Numbered from the stretch's first letter, positions 1-8,584 are shown. The stretch is DNA of 36,097 nt from Salinivirgaceae bacterium (GCA_027858735.1 JAQICC010000230.1:1-36097), one strand, 5' to 3'. Notes: generated from the sequence alone by a model not told the origin. Translations and numbers: made by a program.

Positions 1-37
1 AATTGTTTGCTTTGCAAACATCATCTATTCGTGAATT

Positions 38-56
38 CCCCGAATCAAGTTCGGGG
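38..56. repeat. Short GC-rich hairpin in the leading intergenic region
   Basis: A perfect 7-bp stem (CCCCGAA at 38-44, TTCGGGG at 50-56) with a 5-nt loop stands out against the AT-rich surroundings. A smaller hairpin (TGTTTGC/GCAAACA, 4-20) precedes it and an AT-rich perfect palindrome (TTAATTGA at 167-174, TCAATTAA at 181-188) follows. None has a T-tract, so they do not look like intrinsic terminators. Apart from these and the promoter at 261-290, I see no gene in bases 1-311. Confidence 0.5.
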
Positions 57-260
57 CAGGCTGTGGTTATATATTGACGTCGGATATAAATTCCTAGCAC
101 CTCAAAATAATATTTAGCCAGAAGTACTAACTAAAAGAAACGATACTCTTGTCTAACACCCTTCAATTAATTGACTTAAATCAATTAAGCATGTAATTAA
201 TGGGTTCATAAAACAAAGCCAACACTATGTTTATTATGCTCTAAAAGAGATTTTGATAGC

Positions 261-290
261 TTTGCTTTATTATTCTTTTTAGTACATTTA
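261..290 (+). promoter_or_regulatory. Bacteroidota-type promoter of the aminopeptidase P gene
   Basis: TTTG at 261-264 and TACATTTA at 283-290 (TAnnTTTG with one mismatch) are separated by 18 nt. They lie just upstream of the ATG at 312, giving a short leader. The same -7 sequence TACATTTA occurs before malQ in this window. Confidence 0.55.
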
Positions 291-311
291 TGTCCTATAA
301 ACAACAACAAA

Positions 312-2102
312 ATGTCTTTAGATATTGTAAGAGAATTGCGTCAATTAATGGCTCAGCAACAAGTTGATGCTTTAATTATACCTACCAGTGATACACACAA
401 AAGTGAGTATATTGTTGATTACTGGAAAATTAGAGAGTGGCTTACTGGTTTTTCAGGTTCAGCCGGAACCGCTGTTATTACAAATCAAAACGCGGATCTA
501 TGGACTGATTCAAGATACTTTGTGCAAGCTAAAAATGAGCTTAAAGAACCTTTCAAACTATTCAAACTCAAAACCCGAGGACATGAATACATTGATTGGC
601 TATGCAAAGAATTAAAACCTGGAGATCGAATAGGGATAAATCCGGAATTATTTTCTCTTTCTGAAATAAAGAATTTTGAAACCAAACTTAGCAAAAGAGG
701 AATATCATTAAAGTTACAAAACGATATATTTGATTCTCTTTGGAAAAACAGACCTATACCCCAAACAAATCAAATTTATACCCACAGCATAGAATTCAAT
801 GATTTAAGCAGAATTGATAAAATTAACAAGGTAAAAAGCTACCTGATTGAAACTAACGCAGATCAAATACTAGTTTCAGCACTTGATGATATTGCGTGGC
901 TTCTGAATTTAAGAGGAAGTGATGTGAATTACAATCCTGTATTCAGAAGTTTTGTTTTAATACAGCCTAATACAACAGTATTATTTGTTGATCAGGAAAA
1001 GCTAAATAGTGACTTAAAAAATGAACTTATAAACAACGGAATTTTAATAAAAGATTATCAATTAATTGATAAATACTTAAGCGAAATATCTAATAATTCA
1101 ACTATTGAAATTGATGGCAATTCGGCAAATTACAAACTCATAAACTCAATGCCTGCAGGCATCAAAATAATTGAATCTGCTAGTATGGTTGGCAAGCTAA
1201 AAGCCATTAAAACAGATGCTGAAATTAGCCACTATAAGAATGCCCAAATTAGAGATGGAGTTGCTATGTGCAATTTTCTGCATTGGCTAGAAGACAGCGT
1301 TTCAAAAGATTTTATAACTGAAGTTGATGCCGCCATGAAATCGGAAGAATTTAGAAGTGTACAAAACAATTACATGCAATTAAGTTTTGAAACCATTTCT
1401 GCTTATGCTGAAAATGCAGCTTTGCCCCATTATTCATGCAATAATGAGAATCCGGTTTTACTCAAAACCGAAGGTCTTTATTTAATTGATAGCGGTGCTC
1501 AATATACCGATGGCACAACTGATATTACAAGAACAATAGCTCTCGGCAAGGTTACAAATGAGGAGATCACCAACTTTACGCTGGTTTTAAAAGGTCATAT
1601 AAGAGTAGCAACAGCAAAATTCCCATACGGAACAAAAGGCTTTCATATTGACACTTTAGCAAGACTTGATTTATGGCAGCAAGGAAAAGATTTTGGGCAT
1701 GGAACAGGACATGGTATTGGGTATTTCTTAAATGTGCACGAAGGGCCTCAAGGCTTTTCCCAATCACAAAATGGTTCTGCTGCCTCAATTCTTGAACCAG
1801 GCATGCTAATTACAAATGAACCCGGTATTTATGTTGAAGGCAAACATGGTATTAGAATTGAAAATGTACTTGTTTGCAAAGAAGATTTAAAAACAGAAAT
1901 GGGACAATTTTTAAGCTTTGATACTCTAAGCTACTGCCCAATTGATAAAAATCTGATTGCTGTTAAATTGCTAAATAATTTAGAAATAGATTGGGTTAAC
2001 AATTACCATAACGAGGTTTATGAATTAATCTCACCACATGTATCTGAAAAATTACTTGAATGGCTAAAAGCTAAAACATCACCTTTAGATAGGAGTAATT
2101 AA
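312..2102 (+). CDS. pepP: Xaa-Pro aminopeptidase (aminopeptidase P, M24B), three-domain type
   Basis: A cytosolic metallopeptidase that removes N-terminal residues preceding proline. At 596 aa it matches the long XPNPEP1-like form: two creatinase-N type domains (about 1-310) followed by a pita-bread catalytic domain (about 315-540) and a C-terminal tail that includes the family's TLCP-like segment (here LSYCP). All five metal ligands can be placed: D393 (IDSG), D404 (TTDITR), H467 (in GHGTGHG), E503 (NEPG) and E517 (RIEN). No signal peptide is present. The ATG at 312 follows a good promoter and the N-terminus matches the family, so the start looks right. It is monocistronic or co-transcribed with the M64 gene 63 nt downstream. 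Confidence 0.93.
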   Translation: MSLDIVRELRQLMAQQQVDALIIPTSDTHKSEYIVDYWKIREWLTGFSGSAGTAVITNQNADLWTDSRYFVQAKNELKEPFKLFKLKTRGHEYIDWLCKELKPGDRIGINPELFSLSEIKNFETKLSKRGISLKLQNDIFDSLWKNRPIPQTNQIYTHSIEFNDLSRIDKINKVKSYLIETNADQILVSALDDIAWLLNLRGSDVNYNPVFRSFVLIQPNTTVLFVDQEKLNSDLKNELINNGILIKDYQLIDKYLSEISNNSTIEIDGNSANYKLINSMPAGIKIIESASMVGKLKAIKTDAEISHYKNAQIRDGVAMCNFLHWLEDSVSKDFITEVDAAMKSEEFRSVQNNYMQLSFETISAYAENAALPHYSCNNENPVLLKTEGLYLIDSGAQYTDGTTDITRTIALGKVTNEEITNFTLVLKGHIRVATAKFPYGTKGFHIDTLARLDLWQQGKDFGHGTGHGIGYFLNVHEGPQGFSQSQNGSAASILEPGMLITNEPGIYVEGKHGIRIENVLVCKEDLKTEMGQFLSFDTLSYCPIDKNLIAVKLLNNLEIDWVNNYHNEVYELISPHVSEKLLEWLKAKTSPLDRSN

Positions 2103-2165
2103 TAAAATAACCATTCACCTGCATTTGCGTAAGCAGAGTTAGGTGTTTAAAAGCAATAATATTGT

Positions 2166-3470
2166 ATGAAAAAATTGAGAACTACTATTGTTCTTGTTTT
2201 GGTGGGAATTTCATTGAATTCATTTGCAAAGGAAAAGGAACAGATAAAACAATTCAACACTTTTTTTGAAGACAAAACATTAAGAATTGACTACTTACTT
2301 ACGGGAGATGCAAATTCGGAAGAGTTTGTGTTAAAACAATTAAAAAAACAAGCTATCTGGGCAGGACCTAAGAGATTACCAAACGGGCACGATCTTGATA
2401 TGGGTACTTATCGAGTTATGATATATGATGATAGCACTAATCAATTGATCTATAAAAAAGGGTTTTGCTCTCTGTTTAATGAATACCAAAAAACTGAAAA
2501 AGCAAAAACTACGAAAGAAAGCTATTATCATGTTAATTTAATTCCTTTTCCTAAACAAAAAATTAAATATGTACTTGAGAAAAGAAACTGGGATGATGGT
2601 AAATTCTACACTATTAAAGATTTATATATTGACCCCACCAACTATTTTATAATTGAAGAACAGGCCACACCCTATAACTTTTCTAAGATTCATGGGAATA
2701 ATAACATAAATAACAAAATTGATATCGCCTTTATTGCAGAAGGTTATACAAAAAAAGAGATGAAAAAATTCAGAGCCGATGTTAAACGTATCTGGTATTA
2801 TTTTATAACAATTCAGCCCTTCGATCAGTATAAAGATGAATTTAATGTTTACGCTGTAGAATGCCCTTCGGTAGAATCGGGAACCGATAATCCGGGCGAA
2901 CATATTTATAGAAACACAGCCCTCAACTCAACCTTTTACACTTTTGATACGGACAGGTATTTAACAACTAAAGATTTAAAATCGGTTCATGATGCAGCAG
3001 CGGTAGTACCCTACGATCATATATTTATTGTTATAAATTCAGCAAAATACGGTGGTGGTGGTTTTTACAACTATTACTCTGCAACCACTTCTAATCATAA
3101 TTATTCGCTTAAAGTAGCCATTCACGAATTTGGCCATAGCTTTGCCGGCTTAGGCGATGAGTATTATTCATCGGATGTTGCATTCAATGGGTTTTACAAT
3201 TTAAAAACAGAACCTTGGGAGCCTAATATTACCACTTTGGTAGATGTTGATAAAAAATGGAAAGATATGGTTTCTGAAGGAGTGCCTATACCCACTGAAA
3301 GAATTTACAATTTGAAAGACTCGGTCGGTGTTTATGAAGGAGGTGGATATTCAGCTGAAGGCATTTATAGTCCGTACCAAAACTGCCGCATGAAATCAAA
3401 TGTTCCAAAAGGATTTTGCCCTGTTTGCTCTAAGGCTATTAAGAATGTGATTGAATATTACACGAAATAA
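2166..3470 (+). CDS. Secreted M64 family (IgA peptidase-like) zinc metallopeptidase
   Basis: The 434-aa protein has a signal peptide ending near residue 21 (NSFA) and should be periplasmic or exported. The first half resembles the M64 N-terminal beta-sandwich. The second half is the peptidase, with the zinc motif HEFGHSFAGLGDEYY: H320, catalytic E321, H324, and D331 as the probable third ligand. A conserved Cys-rich tail (NCRMKS, FCPVCSKA) ends the domain, as in Bacteroides M64 proteins. The family was named after a Clostridium ramosum IgA protease; most Bacteroidota members have unknown substrates, so an IgA-cleaving role should not be assumed. Its 3' end overlaps by 32 bp the end of a truncated GAF-domain reading frame on the other strand. 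Confidence 0.88.
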   Translation: MKKLRTTIVLVLVGISLNSFAKEKEQIKQFNTFFEDKTLRIDYLLTGDANSEEFVLKQLKKQAIWAGPKRLPNGHDLDMGTYRVMIYDDSTNQLIYKKGFCSLFNEYQKTEKAKTTKESYYHVNLIPFPKQKIKYVLEKRNWDDGKFYTIKDLYIDPTNYFIIEEQATPYNFSKIHGNNNINNKIDIAFIAEGYTKKEMKKFRADVKRIWYYFITIQPFDQYKDEFNVYAVECPSVESGTDNPGEHIYRNTALNSTFYTFDTDRYLTTKDLKSVHDAAAVVPYDHIFIVINSAKYGGGGFYNYYSATTSNHNYSLKVAIHEFGHSFAGLGDEYYSSDVAFNGFYNLKTEPWEPNITTLVDVDKKWKDMVSEGVPIPTERIYNLKDSVGVYEGGGYSAEGIYSPYQNCRMKSNVPKGFCPVCSKAIKNVIEYYTK

Positions 3471-3711
3471 ATTGAGTACCTATCACTGTTTCACAATATA
3501 AACCATGAATAAGATTTGCTTGCTCTCCAGTCTCATATGGATTATCCTTAGTTTGACTTTTAAGAAATACTTCAATCGTTTTTCCATTTAATCGCATTAT
3601 CAATCCTGATGGTACTTCTGCAATTTCGGCAACAGTATTAATTAATGTTTGCCATTTATCAATGACTTCCTTTATGATTTTTGGTTTTAAATCAGAGCCA
3701 ATTTTAACCAC
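3439..3711 (-). pseudogene. Truncated GAF-domain sensor gene (5' fragment)
   Basis: The 90-aa frame begins at a GTG at 3711; no ATG is available upstream in frame before a stop. It reads like the first half of the GAF variety found in sensor kinases and diguanylate cyclases: WQTLINTVAEIAEVPSGL, then LIMRLNGKTIEVFLKS, then NPYETGEQANLIHGLYCETV. The usual continuation (a TQ-x-LLVPNA-like segment and the second half of the domain) is missing. After ETVIGTQ, near 3470, the frame runs into the complement of the M64 3' end and stops. The junction coincides with the M64 stop codon, so a rearrangement or deletion probably removed the rest. It is very likely a gene remnant, though a short expressed product cannot be excluded. 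Confidence 0.7.
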
Positions 3712-3768
3712 CTTTGATTCTTTTGACTCCTTATTGTAATTGTTGAAAATTTATCCAATGTTTCTTTT

Positions 3769-3820
3769 TTTTAATTGGCCATAATTGAAATATATCTTCT
3801 TTAATTGGCACTAATTAAAG
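3769..3820. repeat. Two tandem palindromic sites, period 30 nt
   Basis: TTTTAATT-N6-AATTGAAA (3769-3790) and CTTTAATT-N6-AATTAAAG (3799-3820) are nearly the same 22-nt palindrome, each with a centre starting GGC, spaced exactly 30 nt start to start. They lie upstream of the GAF remnant (minus strand) and may be an old operator pair for it. Further on, 3829-3870 contains an imperfect inverted repeat built from GTCTTCAGTC-like words. No gene is seen in 3712-4024. Confidence 0.5.
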
Positions 3821-3875
3821 TAGTCAATCCAGAGTCTTCAGTCAGTTAAGCAACCGAAGACTGGAGACCTTAACC

Positions 3876-4026
3876 TTTTTGGTATTACTACGAATTTAGT
3901 GGAAAATAATTTTATAATGAGTATTTTTTAAGTGAGAACTGAAGACTGAGAACTTCATACTTGAAAACTAAAACACTCATATAATTTTAACCTTACCCAC
4001 AAAATTGGTAGTAGAACCACCTTTTT
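3876..4026 (-). repeat. Inverted-repeat element, copy 1 (3' of malQ)
   Basis: The left arm (3876-3906) is identical over 31 nt to 33922-33952. The right arm (3996-4026) corresponds to 34099-34126, sharing CCCAC and then AATTGGT-N-GTAGAACC. Left and right arms are themselves imperfect inverted repeats (TTGGTATTACTACGAATT against AATTGGTAGTAGAACCA). Pairing continues inward: AATGAGT at 3917-3923 faces ACTCAT at 3975-3980. The interior holds GACTGAGAACT, shared with copy 2 in the opposite orientation. The right arm runs into the malQ stop codon (4025-4027). No open reading frame is inside. It could be a MITE-like element or a structured 3' UTR. Confidence 0.65.
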
Positions 4027-6757
4027 AATAATCAGTATCCCTATCTGTTTCTTTAACCAAATTACCGAGAAGCTTATTAAACTCATTGGCCTTTAGTAAG
4101 TCTTCCAAACTTAAATGCATTCTGTAATTCCAATAGTGACGCGGATTGGCCGGATCATTAATGCGCTCACCATGAGTATCTTCGCTTCTTAATTCATCAT
4201 CCATAGCCAGCAAATCCTGTATAGGAAAAACTGTCCACATAGCTGGTGAGTATAGGTGTTGTAGAATCATATCTTTACACACCCAAGGCTCTGCAAAAAA
4301 TGGTGCATCACCATATTTACCTAGCTGCTGATTGAAAAACATTTGTGTTTTCTCTCGATCCTCCTCCCACCATCCACGAATGGTTGCCATATCGTGTGTA
4401 GATGTTGTGCATACCGACATTGTAGGAGCATCACTAGGGTGAGCAAATTCTTTTTTAGGATCTTTTGGCATTCTTTGAATTTCCAAACTTAAAATACCCA
4501 TTTGGTTCATTACCTCTGGAACAGTAGCAGGTATCATACCTAAATCTTCGCCACAAATAAGCATATTAGTAGCCTCTACCAAAGCAGGAAGCTTTTCAAC
4601 AGCCTGTTCTTTCCAGAATTGTTCGTGCCTATGATAAAAATAATGAATGTAAACATTATTTAAACTGTGCTTTTGCTGATCGTCAAGCTCTTTATACGAA
4701 TAAGTTGAGTGCATTGAAATGCGAGGATGAAAATGTTCATTTAGACCATCGGCGGGTAGTAAAACTACATCAGCTGCCAGTCTTATTAATCCCCACATAA
4801 TTTTGTCATCCTTTTCCGATAAACCTTCAGGCCCTTGTTCTCCTACAAAATGATCATAAATAAGACGCTGAGTTTTAAACGCATTCTTTAAATTGAAAAC
4901 ATTGTATTCCGTTTCATTCAAATATGTATCAATAACCTCATCGGTATAAGCTGCAAAAATATCGTTTAAAAAGTGACCTCGAATGTACGGCTTGCATAAA
5001 CGGCTATAATCAAACCACACCCCATTATTTTGCAATTCATCTTTCGAAAATGGAATTGACGGACGAAAGTGCCCTAAAATACCTTGAACAGCATCGAAAG
5101 GAATTTCCCAAATACGGAAAAAACCCAAAATATGATCGATACGGTAAGCATCGAAGTATTCTGCCATTTTTGTTAGCCTATTTCGCCACCATTGGTAATT
5201 ATCTTTCTGCATTTGCTTCCAATTATAGGTTGGGAATCCCCAGTTTTGCCCATCAACTGAAAAGTCATCAGGTGGTGCTCCTGCCTGACCATCGAAGTTA
5301 AATAATTCAGGTTCGTACCAGGCATCAACACTATGGCGACTAATTCCAATAGGAATATCACCCTTAAGCACAATACCGTTTTTTCGCGCAAAACTACTAA
5401 GCTCGGCAAGCTGTTTATCTAAATAAAACTGAACAAAATACCAATAAGTTATTTCGTTAAAACTTTTCGATTGCTCATTGAAAAGGGCTTTAACCTTGGT
5501 CGATTTATAGTTTTGATAATCTGCCCATTCATTAAAATCACTAGTGCCTAAATGATCACGCAAATAGCAAAAAGCAGCATATGGTTCTAACCAGCTTTTG
5601 TTATGCTTGAAAAATTCTTGGAACTCTTTATTTTTCAAAAATTCGGTTTTCTTTTCTTTAAAAAGTTGTTTGGCATATTTAAGTTTTAAAGTCAGAACCA
5701 AATTGTAATCAACCGTTTGGTTTTTATTTAGCTTTTTTTGTTGCAACAAATATTCATCCATTAAGCCTGCATCTTTAATTTTACCCATTTTAAAGATATT
5801 GAGGTACAGCGGATGAAGGGCAAAAACGGAAATTGCTTTATAAGGGTACGAATCTAAAAAACCATGGGTAGAAATAGTATCGTTTACGGGTAAAACCTGA
5901 ATCATTTTTAGGCTGGTTTTCTTGGCCCAGTTTACAAGTTTTTTTAAGTCAAGAAATTCACCTACCCCAAAACTTTCATTGGTACGTAGCGAAAATACAG
6001 GAACCGCCACACCCGCTTTTTTAAATGAATTACCCGAAAAATGGAAAAGACCATCGCAAATTTGATAATAACTATTGTTATTTGAAGCCTCCAGATAGGC
6101 GAATCTATTGCCACCATCTTCCCAGGTAGTTATTTTACCTATTTTTTTATTTACGATTACATATTTATACTCAACAACCTGGGGTAAGTCGGCCACATTA
6201 AATGCTGTTTTCCATTCCGGAAAATCAACATCGTTTAAGGTCACCGCTTTGCTTTCATCCCAGTTCCCAAGCACATTACAATTTCCCAAAATTGCAATAT
6301 CATAATCTCTCCCTACTCGCGGTGCCATTACTTTAAACTCAATAACACTATTTACTTTTGCAGGAATTGAGTATGTTTTTGCTTGACTATCATTCCTATT
6401 AAATACAACATTAGCAAATGCCGATTTTGTCCAAACATATTGGTCATTCCCATGATAACGCCATAAATCCTTTAAGTTAATATCACCAAATCGGGATGCA
6501 TTCCCAGTAAATTTACGATTGGTTCCAAATTCATAAAAAATGGTATTCCGATTACCATCTCTCATGAAATATTTGTACTCAATTGCCACTTTTGCACTAG
6601 CCTTAAGTTCAATAATAACTTTCCACTTATCTTCAGTTATACTTTTTAAAGGAATAGCGTTTTCAATTTTCCAGCTGCCAAGTTCTTTGGTAGAACCTAC
6701 TAAAAACAATGACTGCCCCCATTCCGTAGGACAATAGCACTCAAAAGAAATATTCAT
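4025..6757 (-). CDS. malQ: 4-alpha-glucanotransferase (amylomaltase, GH77) with two N-terminal CBM20 domains
   Basis: The 910-aa enzyme disproportionates maltodextrins and starch oligosaccharides, releasing glucose, in the cytoplasm (no signal peptide). Two starch-binding CBM20 modules lie at about 1-105 and 120-235 (each with ..LGNCNVLGNWDESKAV-like segments). A long GH77 domain follows. Catalytic residues can be placed: nucleophile D541 in YRIDHILGFF, acid/base E737 in CGEDLG, and D789 in TSTHDMAT. This CBM20-CBM20-GH77 plan is the DPE2-like form common in Bacteroidota and plants. The start at 6757 opens directly into the first CBM20 (FECYCPTEWGQSL), and a good promoter lies about 50 nt upstream. 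Its 3' end abuts a repeated inverted-repeat element. Confidence 0.95.
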   Translation of the reverse strand: MNISFECYCPTEWGQSLFLVGSTKELGSWKIENAIPLKSITEDKWKVIIELKASAKVAIEYKYFMRDGNRNTIFYEFGTNRKFTGNASRFGDINLKDLWRYHGNDQYVWTKSAFANVVFNRNDSQAKTYSIPAKVNSVIEFKVMAPRVGRDYDIAILGNCNVLGNWDESKAVTLNDVDFPEWKTAFNVADLPQVVEYKYVIVNKKIGKITTWEDGGNRFAYLEASNNNSYYQICDGLFHFSGNSFKKAGVAVPVFSLRTNESFGVGEFLDLKKLVNWAKKTSLKMIQVLPVNDTISTHGFLDSYPYKAISVFALHPLYLNIFKMGKIKDAGLMDEYLLQQKKLNKNQTVDYNLVLTLKLKYAKQLFKEKKTEFLKNKEFQEFFKHNKSWLEPYAAFCYLRDHLGTSDFNEWADYQNYKSTKVKALFNEQSKSFNEITYWYFVQFYLDKQLAELSSFARKNGIVLKGDIPIGISRHSVDAWYEPELFNFDGQAGAPPDDFSVDGQNWGFPTYNWKQMQKDNYQWWRNRLTKMAEYFDAYRIDHILGFFRIWEIPFDAVQGILGHFRPSIPFSKDELQNNGVWFDYSRLCKPYIRGHFLNDIFAAYTDEVIDTYLNETEYNVFNLKNAFKTQRLIYDHFVGEQGPEGLSEKDDKIMWGLIRLAADVVLLPADGLNEHFHPRISMHSTYSYKELDDQQKHSLNNVYIHYFYHRHEQFWKEQAVEKLPALVEATNMLICGEDLGMIPATVPEVMNQMGILSLEIQRMPKDPKKEFAHPSDAPTMSVCTTSTHDMATIRGWWEEDREKTQMFFNQQLGKYGDAPFFAEPWVCKDMILQHLYSPAMWTVFPIQDLLAMDDELRSEDTHGERINDPANPRHYWNYRMHLSLEDLLKANEFNKLLGNLVKETDRDTDY

Positions 6758-6804
6758 AAGTCAATTACTTTTTACATTAAAAACCAAGGGGGGAATTGGT
6801 TTTC

Positions 6805-6834
6805 TAAATGTACAAAAAGAAACGTTATTACCAA
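6805..6834 (-). promoter_or_regulatory. Promoter of malQ
   Basis: On the minus strand, TTG (complement of 6832-6834), a 19-nt spacer, then TACATTTA (complement of 6805-6812). This fits the Bacteroidota -33/-7 consensus and gives a leader of roughly 40 nt before the ATG at 6757. Confidence 0.6.
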
Positions 6835-6926
6835 TTGTGCCTGTATATATTATATAACCTGATTGATTCATAAAATTTGACAAAAAGCACATATCTTTTT
6901 CATTATCTAAACCTTGTATTTTTTAA

Positions 6927-7070
6927 CCCCAATTATTCTTAAAAATAATTGGGGTCTCCGACAGCGACTAAGTCTCACATCCAAATTTGATGCTCAAATT
7001 TGGGTTCGGCTATGTCGGGGTAACCCGCATTTCAATTCATCATAACGGTATTTGATGAATAATGCGAGTT
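6927..7070. repeat. Three consecutive strong hairpins in the malQ-trxB intergenic region
   Basis: Hairpin 1: perfect 11-bp stem CCCCAATTATT (6927-6937) with AATAATTGGGG (6944-6954). Hairpin 2: perfect 10-bp stem CCAAATTTGA (6981-6990) with TCAAATTTGG (6994-7003), enclosed by CCGACA (6958-6963) with TGTCGG (7013-7018). Hairpin 3: AACCCGCATT (7022-7031) with AATGCGAGTT (7061-7070), one mismatch, enclosing a perfect 8-bp stem ATTCATCA (7035-7042) with TGATGAAT (7053-7060). The stems abut with almost no spacers. No long reading frame is present in 6835-7290. A structured RNA or a degenerate mobile element are both possible. Confidence 0.6.
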
Positions 7071-7290
7071 AAGTGTTGAAATTAATTTTGTCAAATTTTA
7101 CCCAAATTGAGCGATTCGCTATCACAAATCTGCTCAAGTACATTTATTTCAGCACATCTACTTCCTTGCAATCCCTTTGAAGTAGAGAACACTATGTCGG
7201 TAGGTATTTCAAGTTGTATTTGCACTAAACTAAACGCATGAATTAATCAGGATAGATGCTTTTCAACTTGCTTTACAAAATTAAGGACGC

Positions 7291-7320
7291 AAAAAAAAAG
7301 CTATGGAATTTCCCATAGCC
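7291..7320 (-). terminator. Intrinsic terminator of trxB
   Basis: On the minus strand a GCTATGG-type stem (complement of 7313-7319 paired with 7300-7306, 6-nt loop) is followed by nine T residues (complement of 7291-7299). It lies 56 nt after the trxB stop codon. Confidence 0.85.
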
Positions 7321-7376
7321 TTTATAATCTTATATTTTGTTTTTCAGCAATACCCAAATGGTATTTGCATAATGCA

Positions 7377-8384
7377 CTATTCTTTTTCAGCCAAATACCT
7401 CTCAGCATCAAGAGCTGCCATACATCCACTACCGGCAGCTGTAACTGCCTGACGGTAAATATGATCCTGCACATCACCGCAGGCAAAAACTCCTGGTACA
7501 TTCGTTTTAGCAGAATCGGGTTTAGTAATAATATAGCCTGTTTCATCGGTTTCAACATAGGGTTTAAACACGTCAGAATTGGGCGTGTGACCAATGGCTA
7601 AAAAGAAACCATCCACCTTAATTTCAACTTCCTCTTCATCGGCTTGACCTTTGCGTTTAATAAGTTTAACACCTTCAACAACGTTACCATCGCCAATTAC
7701 TTCTTTTGTGTTATGCTCAAATAAGACTTCAATATTTTCCTTCTCAAATACCCGCTTTTGCATAGCTTTTGAAGCACGTAAATAGTCTTTTCTAATTATT
7801 AAATAAACTTTTTTGCATAGGTTTGCCAAATAAGTAGCCTCTTCAGCGGCAGTGTCTCCACCTCCAACTACAGCTACATCTTTTCCACGATAAAAGAAAC
7901 CGTCGCAAGTAGCACAAGCCGAAACTCCACCACCTTTATATTTCTCTTCGGATTCAAGCCCTAAATATTTTGCTGTTGCACCGGTTGATATAATTACAGA
8001 ATCGGCTTCAATAACTTTTTCACCATCAACTATTACTTTATGTACTTTCCCTGAAAAATCAACGGCTGTTACAGAACCCCAACGCACCTCAGTACCAAAA
8101 CGCTCAGCTTGTTTTTTGAGATCTTCCATCATAGCTGTTCCATCTGTTCCATCAGGATAACCCGGAAAATTATCAACTTCGGTAGTCGTTGTAAGCTGGC
8201 CTCCAGCTTGCATTCCTTGAATTACTACAGGCTTCAAATTAGCACGTGCAGCATATATCGCAGCAGTATAACCAGCTGGTCCTGAACCTATAATTAAACA
8301 TTTTACATGCTCAGCATCGCCTGAAGGCTGAACATTTTTATCAGCACTAGACTGTGGAGTTTCCATCTTTTTAAATAAGGCCAT
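7377..8384 (-). CDS. trxB: Thioredoxin-disulfide reductase
   Basis: The FAD- and NADPH-dependent enzyme that reduces thioredoxin in the cytoplasm. Its 335 aa contain the FAD dinucleotide motif GSGPAG (33-38), the redox-active pair C157-A-T-C160-D, the NADPH motif GGGDTAAEE (from about 174) and the C-terminal FAD motif GVFACGDVQD. The enzyme core begins at about residue 27 (VKCLIIGSG), so there is a hydrophilic extension of about 26 residues compared with E. coli TrxB. A start at M7 would shorten it only slightly. The gene has its own promoter-like box and a clear terminator and appears monocistronic. Confidence 0.96.
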   Translation of the reverse strand: MALFKKMETPQSSADKNVQPSGDAEHVKCLIIGSGPAGYTAAIYAARANLKPVVIQGMQAGGQLTTTTEVDNFPGYPDGTDGTAMMEDLKKQAERFGTEVRWGSVTAVDFSGKVHKVIVDGEKVIEADSVIISTGATAKYLGLESEEKYKGGGVSACATCDGFFYRGKDVAVVGGGDTAAEEATYLANLCKKVYLIIRKDYLRASKAMQKRVFEKENIEVLFEHNTKEVIGDGNVVEGVKLIKRKGQADEEEVEIKVDGFFLAIGHTPNSDVFKPYVETDETGYIITKPDSAKTNVPGVFACGDVQDHIYRQAVTAAGSGCMAALDAERYLAEKE

Positions 8385-8425
8385 AATATGTAATTTTTTA
8401 AAATTGTTTTAAAAATATGTCGCTG

Positions 8426-8433
8426 CAAATTTA
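8426..8433 (-). promoter_or_regulatory. -7 box of trxB
   Basis: The minus strand reads TAAATTTG, an exact match to TAnnTTTG, about 42 nt upstream of the trxB ATG. A convincing -33 TTG at the usual spacing was not found. Confidence 0.4.
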
Positions 8434-8509
8434 TTAATTAAATTTAACACCTCGCTAACTTAATGTCTATACTTCCATAAAGAAAACTTATAACTGTAAA
8501 ACACATTAA

Positions 8510-8531
8510 TTAATGCAACTTATTGCATTAA
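8510..8531. promoter_or_regulatory. Probable LacI-family operator O1
   Basis: Perfect palindrome TTAATGCAA (8510-8518), spacer CTTA, TTGCATTAA (8523-8531). It sits just upstream of a possible lacI promoter (TTTTG at 8543-8547 and TATACTTA at 8565-8572). Two related palindromes lie between this regulator and the GH2 operon, which makes it likely to be the regulator's own binding site (autoregulation). Confidence 0.75.
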
Positions 8532-8584
8532 AGAAAAATCACTTTTGCTAAATTGCATTGTTTTTATACTTAAAAGCCTAAATT

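Noticed and set aside
7015-7077. Integron attC-like site (GTTAAGT matches GTTRRRY at the foot of hairpin 3)
   Set aside because: The opposite core site GGGTAAC does not fit RYYYAAC, there is no integrase, and no cassette array is present.
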